DNA of 7,607 nucleotides. Source: an uncultured Planctomycetaceae bacterium. Its GTDB lineage: Bacteria > Planctomycetota > Planctomycetia > Planctomycetales > Planctomycetaceae. Positions 1 through 5,766 of the stretch are shown piece by piece. Below the pieces are notes generated by a model, which worked only from the letters and a program-made list of their open reading frames with translations, was not told where the DNA came from and ran no database searches. Both the position numbers and the translations under genes were made by a program. The DNA is taken from NCBI GenBank assembly GCA_937952455.1, contig CALFYU010000734.1, positions 1 through 7,607 of the forward strand. The letters are read 5' to 3'. The stretch's first letter is position 1. Each line of letters opens with the position of its first letter.

Positions 1-110
1 GGCTGCTGGTCAGACTTTCACGACAACTGGTTTCAAAACCCTCTGACGCGTCACACCCACACTTGTATGACAGTTTCACGAACAGGCACAACCGGGTTTT
101 GAAACTGGCT
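1..110. other. Intergenic region at window edge, no gene seen
   Basis: I see no coding potential on either strand and no RNA gene. The segment lies just after the stop codon of the minus-strand DUF4269 gene, so it holds that gene's 3' flank. It carries the GTTTCAAAACCC inverted repeat listed separately, and two copies of TTTCACGA in direct orientation (16-23 and 74-81). What lies further left is outside the window. Confidence 0.6.
30..105. repeat. 12-bp perfect inverted repeat, GTTTCAAAACCC / GGGTTTTGAAAC
   Basis: GTTTCAAAACCC (30-41) is matched exactly by its reverse complement GGGTTTTGAAAC (94-105), with 52 bp between the arms. Similarity continues imperfectly outward from each arm. The loop is too long, and no T-run follows on the minus strand, so a classical intrinsic terminator for the neighbouring gene is unlikely. 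A dispersed intergenic repeat or the two ends of a small palindromic element fits better. This is inference; only the repeat itself is seen. Confidence 0.5.
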
Positions 111-659
111 CTACGCTCTTTGTAGTAACAACATCAACTCATCATCCGCCAAGCGATCCAACTCAGCCGCCGCCAAGTACGGATCACCCTTGAGCTGCAA
201 CACCGCAGCTATCGCCGGTTCGGTCTTTAATCCTTGCTGCTTCAAGCGACGGACTTGATCCTGAAACGGTAGGCCCCCGATGTCGACCAGCCGCTGCATC
301 ACGCGAAAATGCCGGACGCCGAATTGTTCATCGATCGGAATCGGAGAACCGTAAATCTCGAACTGAAACTCGTGGAAATCAAAGCGAGCCACCACATGGT
401 CGCTGCGTGCTTCGCACGACGCATTTGCAAATCCGCGTACCAATCGGTCGGTGCTTGCAGCAAACGTGTCTCGATCCGCATAGCAGCACGCAACGTCAAT
501 GTCGCTTCCGTCGATATCCAGCCCGACAAGAATCGTGCTAACGACGATCGGTTGAAAATCGGCGAGAGCGTCCAACAATCCACTCGCCCGAATCGCCGCC
601 ATCGCTCGATCATGTTTGCCTGCGGAGCACAAAACGTTCACCGAAAGAGAAGCATGCAA
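111..659 (-). CDS. DUF4269 family protein, nucleotidyltransferase-like
   Basis: A 182-residue protein resembling the DUF4269 family, which is related to the nucleotidyltransferase fold; no substrate is known to me. The key motif is G-L-D-I-D-G-S-D-I-D (residues 46-55), the G-S-D-x-D metal-binding pattern of nucleotidyltransferases. A later acidic strand, F-Q-F-E-I-Y-G (98-104), could supply the third acidic residue. The C-terminal motif G-L-K-T-E-P-A (143-149) followed by L-K-G-D-P-Y (156-161) is typical of the family. There is no signal peptide or membrane segment, so it is probably cytoplasmic. The start is unusual: an in-frame TAA lies two codons upstream and no ATG precedes the conserved part, leaving TTG at 659 (GTG at 641 or TTG at 632 are alternatives). 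No clear ribosome-binding site is visible. It lies 55 bp downstream of gatB on the same strand and may be co-transcribed with it. Family call good; activity unknown. Confidence 0.82.
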   Translation of the reverse strand: MHASLSVNVLCSAGKHDRAMAAIRASGLLDALADFQPIVVSTILVGLDIDGSDIDVACCYADRDTFAASTDRLVRGFANASCEARSDHVVARFDFHEFQFEIYGSPIPIDEQFGVRHFRVMQRLVDIGGLPFQDQVRRLKQQGLKTEPAIAAVLQLKGDPYLAAAELDRLADDELMLLLQRA

Positions 660-714
660 TTTACGTTACGGCCTGCCCCGCCCTCCTCAAGCCTGTCCCC
701 TCAGGCCTCAAGCC
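660..714 (-). repeat. Short gatB-DUF4269 spacer with repeated GGCTTGAGG
   Basis: Read on the minus strand, the 55-bp spacer contains two direct copies of GGCTTGAGG with GGCCTGAGG-like sequence between them. It can also form a 5-bp hairpin (GCCTG at 691-695 with CAGGC at 702-706, 6-nt loop). No T-run follows, so I do not call a terminator. It could be a minor dispersed repeat between two co-directional genes. Confidence 0.3.
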
Positions 715-2199
715 TTACTCCTGCACCGCATCAATGATCATCTGCCGCACGACCTTCGGATCGGCCCCTTTGACCTCTTTCATCACCTGGCCGATCAGCG
801 GGCCGGCAGCGGCTTGTTTGCCGCCGCGGAGATCCTCGGCCGCTTTGGGGTTCGAAGCAATAGCTTGAGCGATCACCGTCTCCAATTGGGAAACGTTGTC
901 GACCAAACCTAAGTTATCCCGGACAATAATCTCGTGTATGCGGCCTGTTGTGATAATTTCTTCATCTTCGGTCAAAAGCTCGGCGAACAGTTCCCGGCCG
1001 CTTTTGGTCGTAATCTCCTTCTTGACGATCCGGCTGAGGACATCGCCCAACACGGAGGAATGAATCGGAAAGGCCTCAATGCCGATCTGACGCTCGTTGA
1101 GTTCCCGCAGTACATCCTGCGTGACCCAGTTCGCCGCCTGTTTGCCGTCGTCACAATGTTTGGCGACGTCCTCAAAATAGTCCGCAAAGGCGCGGCCCTG
1201 GTCGACGATGACTGCCGCGTCGTAGTGCGACAGATTGTAGGCTTCGCGAAATCGCGCCCGGCGGTCGGCGGGGAATTCGCAGGTGTCGTTGCGGATTTCT
1301 TCCAAAAACTCTTCGCTGACCGTCACCGGCACCAGGTCGGGATCGGGGAAATAGCGATAGTCGGATGCCTCTTCCTTGCCTCGCTGTGCGAACGTCATTT
1401 GCCGGTCGGCATCCCAGCCGCGGGTCTCTTTGGCCACCTCGCCCAGTTTCTTGCCCGTTGACTCCCACTCCTTGAGTTGGCGGCCGATTTCGTAGTCGAT
1501 CGCCATTTCCACGCCCCGAAAACTGTTGAGGTTTTTGACCTCGACGATCGGCGTGGGAATGTTCTTTCCGTCCTGGTGGATATGCAGGTTGATGTTAGCG
1601 TCGCAGCGGAGGCTCCCCTCCTGCATGTTGCAGTCGGAGACCTCCAGGTAATTCAATAGCAGCTTCAATTCCTGCAAATACGCCTTGGCCTCCGCCGCCG
1701 AGCGGATGTCCGGTTCGGAGACGATTTCCAACAGCGGCGTGCCCGTGCGATTTAGGTCGACGAGGCTGTCCGCTCCGCCACCCGATTCATCGTGCATGTT
1801 CTTGCCGGCGTCTTCTTCCAGATGCGCGCGGATGAGATGGATCTTGCGGGGTTCGTCCTGCTCCGGATCAACCGCCACTTCCAGCCACCCGTCTTGGCTG
1901 AACGGCAGGTCGTATTGGCTGATTTGATAGTTCTTGGGCAGGTCGGGGTAGTAGTACTGCTTGCGGTCCCACTTCGTGAATGGCGGAATGTCGCAGTTGA
2001 GCGCCATGCCGGTTTTGACCGCCAGGCGAAACGCCTCCTGATTCATCACCGGCAGCGATCCCGGCAATCCCAGACAGACCGGGCAGGTTTGCGTGTTGGG
2101 ATGATCCGGATTGAATTTGTTCGCGCACCCGCAAAAGATCTTGCTCTGGGTGAGCAATTGCACGTGCACTTCCAGCCCGATGATGACGGTGTAATCCAT
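715..2199 (-). CDS. gatB: Aspartyl/glutamyl-tRNA(Asn/Gln) amidotransferase subunit B
   Basis: GatB is the tRNA-binding kinase/transamidase subunit of GatCAB. The complex converts misacylated Glu-tRNA(Gln) and/or Asp-tRNA(Asn) to the correct amide in the cytoplasm, using ammonia released by GatA. At 494 residues it is of normal length. Visible family marks: G-L-E-V-H-V-Q-L (8-15); a zinc-type set C23, C25, C39, C42; K-Q-Y-Y-Y-P-D-L-P-K-N-Y-Q-I-S-Q-Y-D (80-97); H-L-E-E-D-A-G-K (126-133); D-L-N-R-T-G-T-P-L-L-E-I-V-S-E-P-D (148-164); Y-R-Y-F-P-D-P-D-L (281-289). A GatB/YqeY-type tail covers about 350-494, with G-P-L-I-G-Q-V-M-K (466-474). I chose ATG at 2199 because family members begin close to this V-I-I-G-L-E-V-H motif; a TTG at 2214 would add five residues. 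The Shine-Dalgarno is weak (AAAGAAA). gatA and gatC are not in the window. A planctomycete using GatCAB is expected. Confidence 0.97.
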   Translation of the reverse strand: MDYTVIIGLEVHVQLLTQSKIFCGCANKFNPDHPNTQTCPVCLGLPGSLPVMNQEAFRLAVKTGMALNCDIPPFTKWDRKQYYYPDLPKNYQISQYDLPFSQDGWLEVAVDPEQDEPRKIHLIRAHLEEDAGKNMHDESGGGADSLVDLNRTGTPLLEIVSEPDIRSAAEAKAYLQELKLLLNYLEVSDCNMQEGSLRCDANINLHIHQDGKNIPTPIVEVKNLNSFRGVEMAIDYEIGRQLKEWESTGKKLGEVAKETRGWDADRQMTFAQRGKEEASDYRYFPDPDLVPVTVSEEFLEEIRNDTCEFPADRRARFREAYNLSHYDAAVIVDQGRAFADYFEDVAKHCDDGKQAANWVTQDVLRELNERQIGIEAFPIHSSVLGDVLSRIVKKEITTKSGRELFAELLTEDEEIITTGRIHEIIVRDNLGLVDNVSQLETVIAQAIASNPKAAEDLRGGKQAAAGPLIGQVMKEVKGADPKVVRQMIIDAVQE

Positions 2200-2484
2200 G
2201 AGTTTCTTTTGCAATGTAGAATCAAACGTGCGATCAAGCGCTACATCTTACTGAGATTACAGCGACTGAAAAGAGACCGGGCCGGCCAAAAGCGGTGGAC
2301 GGACTCGCTGCGCCGACGCGAAAAAGCTTTACCGCGGAGGACGCAGAGAAAAAAGCGGGACTAGGACGGGCGCCAGAAAATAAGCTTCAAAATCCTAACC
2401 CACGCCCAGCACGTCACGAAGCCGCTATTTGACATTCGCCGAGAATTCTCCGCGCCTCTCCGCGTCCTCTGCGGTGAAAAACAC
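2200..2484. other. Intergenic region upstream of gatB
   Basis: 285 bp separate the start of gatB from the end of the ABC ATPase gene, both on the minus strand. The gap is long enough for gatB to have its own promoter, but I see no confident -35/-10 pair (a TGTAAT lies near 2254-2259 on the minus strand without a good -35). The main content is an inverted pair of ACCGC-rich repeats, listed separately. I found no gene here; plus-strand reading frames are shadows running out of gatB. Confidence 0.5.
2331..2475. repeat. Inverted pair of an 18-bp repeat (ACCGCGGAGGACGCAGAG type)
   Basis: ACCGCGGAGGACGCAGAG (2331-2348) recurs on the opposite strand as ACCGCAGAGGACGCGGAG (reverse complement of 2458-2475), matching at 16 of 18 positions. 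T-rich bases precede both copies (2328-2330 and the complement of 2476-2480). The arms are 109 bp apart. In the minus-strand transcript they could pair with one mismatch and one G-U pair. From memory, variants of this sequence are scattered between genes in various bacteria; I cannot verify that here. A long-range RNA hairpin separating the ABC gene from gatB is possible but unproven. Confidence 0.6.
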
Positions 2485-4359
2485 TCATCCCGCCTGCCGT
2501 TTTTTCTGGGCTTCGCGGCGGTCCTGTTGGCGGCGTTCGATGTTTTCGATCGTGTCCTTGGGAATCGCTTCGATCAGCCGTTTGGTGTAATCCTCGACCG
2601 GATTGGCGTAGATGTTCTCCGACGGACCGAACTCGACGATTTTTCCCTCATTCATCACCGCCATCATGTCGGACATGAACTTCACCACGCTCAGGTCATG
2701 GCTGATGAAGATGTACGTCAGCCCGTGTTGTTCCTGCAGGTCCTTCAGCAAATTTAGCACTTGGGCCTGGACCGACACGTCCAGGGCGGAGACCGATTCG
2801 TCGCAGATGATGAATTCCGGTTCCACCGCCAGCGCGCGTGCGATGCAAATTCTCTGCCGTTGGCCGCCGGAGAATTCGTGCGGATAACGGCCGAGAAAAT
2901 CCCCCTTCAGTCCCACTTCCTCCAACAGCGAGGCGGCGCGGGCGCGGCGGTCCTTGCGGGAACGGCCTAGCTTGTGCACCTTCATCGGTTCCGTTAAAGC
3001 GGACTCGATCGTCATGCGGGGATTCAGCGATCCGTACGGGTCCTGAAAGATGATCTGAATCCGCCGCCGCATCGCTCGCAGTTCTGCCCCGCTGGCAGTG
3101 GTCGCGTCAATCCCCTCGAATACGACCGTCCCCGAAGTCGGTTGCACGAGTCGCAAGATGGCCCGGCCGGTCGTTGTTTTTCCACAACCCGATTCCCCCA
3201 CCAGCCCCAGCGTTTGCCCTTTGTAAACGTTAAAGCTAATGCCGTCGACGGCGCGGACGTGGTCTACCGTGCGCGAAAACACGCCCCGTTTGATCGGGAA
3301 ATAGACCTTCAGATCCTCCACGTGAAGCACCGGCGTCTGCCCGTCGGGAACGGTGGTCGTGTCAGCTTCGTGGTGCCCCTGTTCCCAAGGATGCCCCATC
3401 GATTTGAGTTCCGCCTTGGGATGCAATAGCCGCCCGCGGCCTTTGGTAACCAATTCCTGCATCCGTGCCTCGTCCACGACCTTTTCGACCACTTCGACTT
3501 CGTCGCCGACCTGTTTGGTCTTCATGAAGTCCGAGACGGTCGGCAACCGCCGGAAGGTCGAGTCCAATTTCGGCCGGCAGGCGAGCAGCCCCTTGGTGTA
3601 GGGGTGTTGGGCGTTGGTAAAGATTTCTAGGATCGTGTTGTATTCGACCAGTTTGCCGTTGAACATCACAGCCACATCATCGGCAATCTCGGCGATCACG
3701 CCCAGGTCGTGCGTGATGAACAAAATCGCCATGCCCCGCTCGTCGCGCAACTCGCGGATCAAATCCAGAATCTGCGCTTGAATCGTCACGTCCAGCGCCG
3801 TCGTCGGTTCGTCGGCGAGCAGTACCTTGGGGTCGCAACTGAGCGCAGTGGAGATCCTCAACCGCTGACTTTGTTCGACCGACAATCCGTGCGGATAACT
3901 GTCGACGCGACGTGCGGCATCGCGGATGCCGACCTCTTCAAACAATTCGATCGTCCGTTTGCGGGCTTCGGACTTGGAGACTTTTTGGTGCAGAATGATC
4001 GCCTCCATCACCTGCTTGCCCACCTTGAACACTGGGTTCAGCGAGGTGGTCGGCTCCTGAAAGATCATGCTGATGTCTTTGCCGCGGATTGTCCGCATCT
4101 CCGCATCGGGCAGGCGTACCAAATCGCGGCCCAAAAACGACACCGTCCCCGCTTCGATCCGGGCGGAGACCTCGGGCAGCAGCCGCATGATCGTTAGCGA
4201 GGTCACCGACTTGCCCGACCCCGATTCCCCCACCAGTCCCAGAGTATGCCCTTCCTTGATTTTCACCGACAGGTCGTCGACCGCCTTGACGACGCCGCCG
4301 TCGGTGTGGAAATAGGTTTTCAGACCCTGGATATCAATCAGCGTGGGAGCTTCAGCCAT
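2485..4359 (-). CDS. Fused dual-ATPase ABC transporter protein, oligopeptide/dipeptide type (OppD-OppF/GsiA-like)
   Basis: A 624-residue protein joining two ABC ATPase domains, as in GsiA or YejF; it would power a two-permease importer of peptides or similar solutes from the cytoplasmic face. Domain 1 (about 7-265): Walker A G-E-S-G-S-G-K-S (44-51), Q-loop Q101, Walker B V-L-L-A-D-E (179-184), switch H217. Domain 2 (about 345-600): Walker A G-E-S-G-C-G-K-T (388-395), Q439, signature S-G-G-Q-R (497-501), Walker B F-I-I-C-D-E (516-521), H554. Both have the peptide-type D-V-(T/S)-(I/V)-Q-A-Q motif after Walker B. Domain 1's signature is odd, S-V-E-Q-S at 160-164. An 80-residue charged linker joins the domains and the tail is basic. 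I chose ATG 4359, where homology begins; ATG 4395 has a better GGAG, and a TTG at 4488 would precede the likely promoter. No permease or binding-protein gene adjoins it. Substrate unknown. Confidence 0.93.
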   Translation of the reverse strand: MAEAPTLIDIQGLKTYFHTDGGVVKAVDDLSVKIKEGHTLGLVGESGSGKSVTSLTIMRLLPEVSARIEAGTVSFLGRDLVRLPDAEMRTIRGKDISMIFQEPTTSLNPVFKVGKQVMEAIILHQKVSKSEARKRTIELFEEVGIRDAARRVDSYPHGLSVEQSQRLRISTALSCDPKVLLADEPTTALDVTIQAQILDLIRELRDERGMAILFITHDLGVIAEIADDVAVMFNGKLVEYNTILEIFTNAQHPYTKGLLACRPKLDSTFRRLPTVSDFMKTKQVGDEVEVVEKVVDEARMQELVTKGRGRLLHPKAELKSMGHPWEQGHHEADTTTVPDGQTPVLHVEDLKVYFPIKRGVFSRTVDHVRAVDGISFNVYKGQTLGLVGESGCGKTTTGRAILRLVQPTSGTVVFEGIDATTASGAELRAMRRRIQIIFQDPYGSLNPRMTIESALTEPMKVHKLGRSRKDRRARAASLLEEVGLKGDFLGRYPHEFSGGQRQRICIARALAVEPEFIICDESVSALDVSVQAQVLNLLKDLQEQHGLTYIFISHDLSVVKFMSDMMAVMNEGKIVEFGPSENIYANPVEDYTKRLIEAIPKDTIENIERRQQDRREAQKKRQAG

Positions 4360-4428
4360 CTGTTGTGATCTCACGATGCTGGGAAATCGATTCATCGCCG
4401 CAGCAACTCCGGCGCGGCCGTGCATGCA

Positions 4429-4457
4429 AGAATCGTAGATAGTCGAAAAGGTGTCAA
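4429..4457 (-). promoter_or_regulatory. Candidate sigma-70-type promoter for the ABC ATPase gene
   Basis: On the minus strand a perfect -35 box TTGACA (complement of 4452-4457) is followed after 17 bp by GATTCT (complement of 4429-4434), which matches the -10 consensus at only three of six positions. TACGAT with a 14-bp spacer is another reading. Transcription would begin near 4422, giving a leader of about 60 nt before ATG 4359. The -35 is strong and the -10 weak, so this is tentative. Confidence 0.4.
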
Positions 4458-4566
4458 GGCGTACCCGCTTATCCCTGCATGCGGCCAATTAAGTCCTCTA
4501 AACCAAAACGGCGGTCGTGGTCGTGCGCACAAGCAGTCACGGCAGACCGGCCCCGCATTGCAAATT

Positions 4567-4591
4567 CTTGTTGAATGCCGAACGCAACAAG
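4567..4591. promoter_or_regulatory. Small inverted repeat CTTGTTG / CAACAAG before DUF4261 gene
   Basis: CTTGTTG (4567-4573) and CAACAAG (4585-4591) are exact reverse complements 11 bp apart, ending 53 bp before the DUF4261 start codon. This could be an operator-like site or a leader hairpin; a 7-bp arm can also occur by chance. Confidence 0.25.
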
Positions 4592-4633
4592 GGTAGGGTC
4601 GGGTATTACATCAACGTTCGTGCAAAAGTGCTC

Positions 4634-4638
4634 AGGAG
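4634..4638 (+). promoter_or_regulatory. Ribosome-binding site of the DUF4261 gene
   Basis: AGGAG lies 6 nt before ATG 4645. It is the only textbook Shine-Dalgarno sequence among the five genes here and fixes this start codon. Confidence 0.75.
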
Positions 4639-4644
4639 CAAACT

Positions 4645-5439
4645 ATGTCCGTCGCCATTGCGTTTGTCGCGTTCGGAAAAGGGACCAAAGTATCGCGATC
4701 CGCGATCGTGCGTCATCTCGAAGAGCGTTGGCCGACGGTTCCACCGATTTCCGTAGGAGAGAAAAAGGACGGCGTATTGAGTCTCGACGTCGGCGAAGCG
4801 TTTGTCGCTTTCGCCTTCATGCCCGCCCCCATTCCCTGGAGCGACCTGGAAGGTCCCTGTAAAACAAGTTGGCTGTGGCCGGAAGCAACCGAAAAGATGC
4901 GGGACCACAGCAGTCACGCGATCGTGACCGTCATGGCCCGCGAAGATCAGGGGGCCGTCGAGAAGCAGACACTGCTTATGCAAGCCACGGCTGCGCTGAT
5001 CGCGACAACCAACTCCGCACGGGGGGTGTATTGGGGCGCATCCCAATTGGTGATCTCGCCCGAGATGTTTTGCGACTTCGCGCACGACGTCCTGCCCGAT
5101 GAACTCCCACTGCATGTTTGGATCGATTTTCGCGTCGGCAAAAATGAAAACGGCCAGATCGTGGGGTTCACCACGGGAATGTCTGCCCTGGAGCACATGG
5201 AATTCGAAACGCTCGATTCCTCCGATCCTCCCGGCGAGTTGCGGGAGCGGCTCTACGGATTGGCGAACTATGTGCTTCAAAACGGCCCCGTCATCAACGA
5301 CGGCGACACGATCGGCCAGGACGCCGATGAACGAATCCGAGTCAAATACTCCGATTCCTCTTTCGGGCACGAGGGACAGGTCATGCGCTTGATGTACGAG
5401 CGGCTGCAGCAGAAACGCTCCTGGTGGCGGCGAAATTGA
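4645..5439 (+). CDS. DUF4261 domain-containing protein, function unknown
   Basis: A 264-residue protein whose C-terminal part (about 195-255) matches what I know of DUF4261: G-E-L-R-E-R-L-Y-G-L-A-N-Y-V-L (197-211), then N-G-P-V-I-N-D-G-D-T-I-G (213-224) and a strand-rich end with R-I-R-V-K-Y-S-D-S-S (230-239). The larger N-terminal part contains H-A-I-V-T-V-M (91-97) and G-V-Y-W-G-A-S-Q-L-V-I-S-P (127-139), also typical of full-length members. I see no metal-binding cluster, nucleotide-binding motif, signal peptide or membrane segment, so a soluble cytoplasmic protein is likely. The start is secure (AGGAG spaced 6 nt). It is divergent from the ABC gene and 327 bp from the RND gene, so it probably forms its own transcription unit. 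No biochemical role is established to my knowledge, and the neighbours give no clear clue. Confidence 0.85.
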   Translation: MSVAIAFVAFGKGTKVSRSAIVRHLEERWPTVPPISVGEKKDGVLSLDVGEAFVAFAFMPAPIPWSDLEGPCKTSWLWPEATEKMRDHSSHAIVTVMAREDQGAVEKQTLLMQATAALIATTNSARGVYWGASQLVISPEMFCDFAHDVLPDELPLHVWIDFRVGKNENGQIVGFTTGMSALEHMEFETLDSSDPPGELRERLYGLANYVLQNGPVINDGDTIGQDADERIRVKYSDSSFGHEGQVMRLMYERLQQKRSWWRRN

Positions 5440-5634
5440 AAAATTACGCCACAATTCGCAATTCGCCAAGGCTGCATTTCAATCAATTCTTTGCCGGATC
5501 AGGAGACCCGTGCACAGCATCTTGGAGTACCCGCGCACACGTTTTCATGAGAGTTGCGCTCAACGTGACTGGTACTTCTAAAGCCGACTGTCAAAGGCCT
5601 AAAGCCTCGCTACCTCACGCTTAAGCTTTCCCAC

Positions 5635-5667
5635 CCCAGGCGAAGCGTTGCGGCTGACTTCGCTGGG
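5635..5667. repeat. Imperfect hairpin-forming inverted repeat overlapping the RND promoter -35
   Basis: CCCAGGCGAAG (5635-5645) pairs with CTTCGCTGGG (5658-5667): a 10-bp stem with one bulged G and a 12-nt loop. The right arm overlaps the -35 box. No T-run follows, so it is not a classical terminator. It could be a dispersed palindromic repeat or take part in control. Confidence 0.45.
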
Positions 5668-5682
5668 CTGTGCTGCTATAAT
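5654..5682 (+). promoter_or_regulatory. Strong sigma-70-type promoter of the RND permease gene
   Basis: A perfect -10 box TATAAT (5677-5682) is preceded by an extended -10 TG (5674-5675). At exactly 17 bp upstream lies CTGACT (5654-5659), four of six matches to TTGACA. Transcription should begin near 5689, giving a leader of about 78 nt before ATG 5767. This is the best promoter in the window. Confidence 0.7.
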
Positions 5683-5685
5683 AGA

Positions 5686-5697
5686 GTGGATATCCAC
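5686..5697. promoter_or_regulatory. 12-bp perfect palindrome at the predicted transcription start, candidate operator
   Basis: GTGGATATCCAC is a perfect 12-bp palindrome with no gap, starting 3 bp after the -10 box and covering the predicted +1. Efflux-pump promoters are often blocked by dimeric repressors at such positions, so a repressor site is plausible. No regulator gene is in the window and I cannot assign a family. Confidence 0.4.
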
Positions 5698-5766
5698 GCC
5701 GGCAGGGGTCGCAATCCGCTCGCTGCCAGATAAATTCACCCCACCTATTGTGATCGCGCAAACGGC

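Larger units (their letters stand above)
4360..4644. other. Divergent intergenic region between ABC ATPase and DUF4261 genes
   Basis: 285 bp shared upstream of two divergently transcribed genes. The left half holds a candidate minus-strand promoter for the ABC gene, and the right half a small inverted repeat and a good ribosome-binding site for the DUF4261 gene, all listed separately. I see no convincing plus-strand -35/-10 pair. A minus-strand reading frame from TTG 4488 continues into the ABC gene but is probably untranslated. Confidence 0.5.
5440..5766. other. Intergenic region upstream of the RND permease gene
   Basis: 327 bp with no convincing gene. The first 150 bp show nothing I can name, and no intrinsic terminator is visible after the DUF4261 stop codon. 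The second half holds a hairpin-forming repeat, a strong promoter and a palindrome, listed separately. An in-frame TAA at 5731-5733 limits the RND gene to ATG 5767, which lacks a clear Shine-Dalgarno sequence. Confidence 0.55.

Noticed and set aside
691..706. Possible intrinsic terminator between gatB and the DUF4269 gene
   Set aside because: Only a 5-bp stem and no T-run on the minus strand.
2200..2214. TTG start five codons upstream for gatB
   Set aside because: ATG 2199 sits right before the family motif at the usual distance, so the TTG is unnecessary.
1792..2364. 190-codon plus-strand open frame across the start of gatB
   Set aside because: Antisense to the conserved N-terminus of GatB, with a basic, repetitive translation running into the repeat region; not a gene.
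4360..4488. 43-residue N-terminal extension of the ABC ATPase from TTG 4488
   Set aside because: Homology begins at the M-A-E-A-P start; the extension begins with TTG, lies partly upstream of the likely promoter and resembles no known domain. ATG 4395 remains possible.
4606..5469. 287-codon open frame on the minus strand opposite the DUF4261 gene
   Set aside because: The plus-strand frame has a good ribosome-binding site and recognisable DUF4261 motifs; the opposite frame covers the same DNA and shows no family features.
5424..5624. 66-codon plus-strand open frame after the DUF4261 gene
   Set aside because: It overlaps the end of the DUF4261 gene in another frame, has no ribosome-binding site and no recognisable motif.
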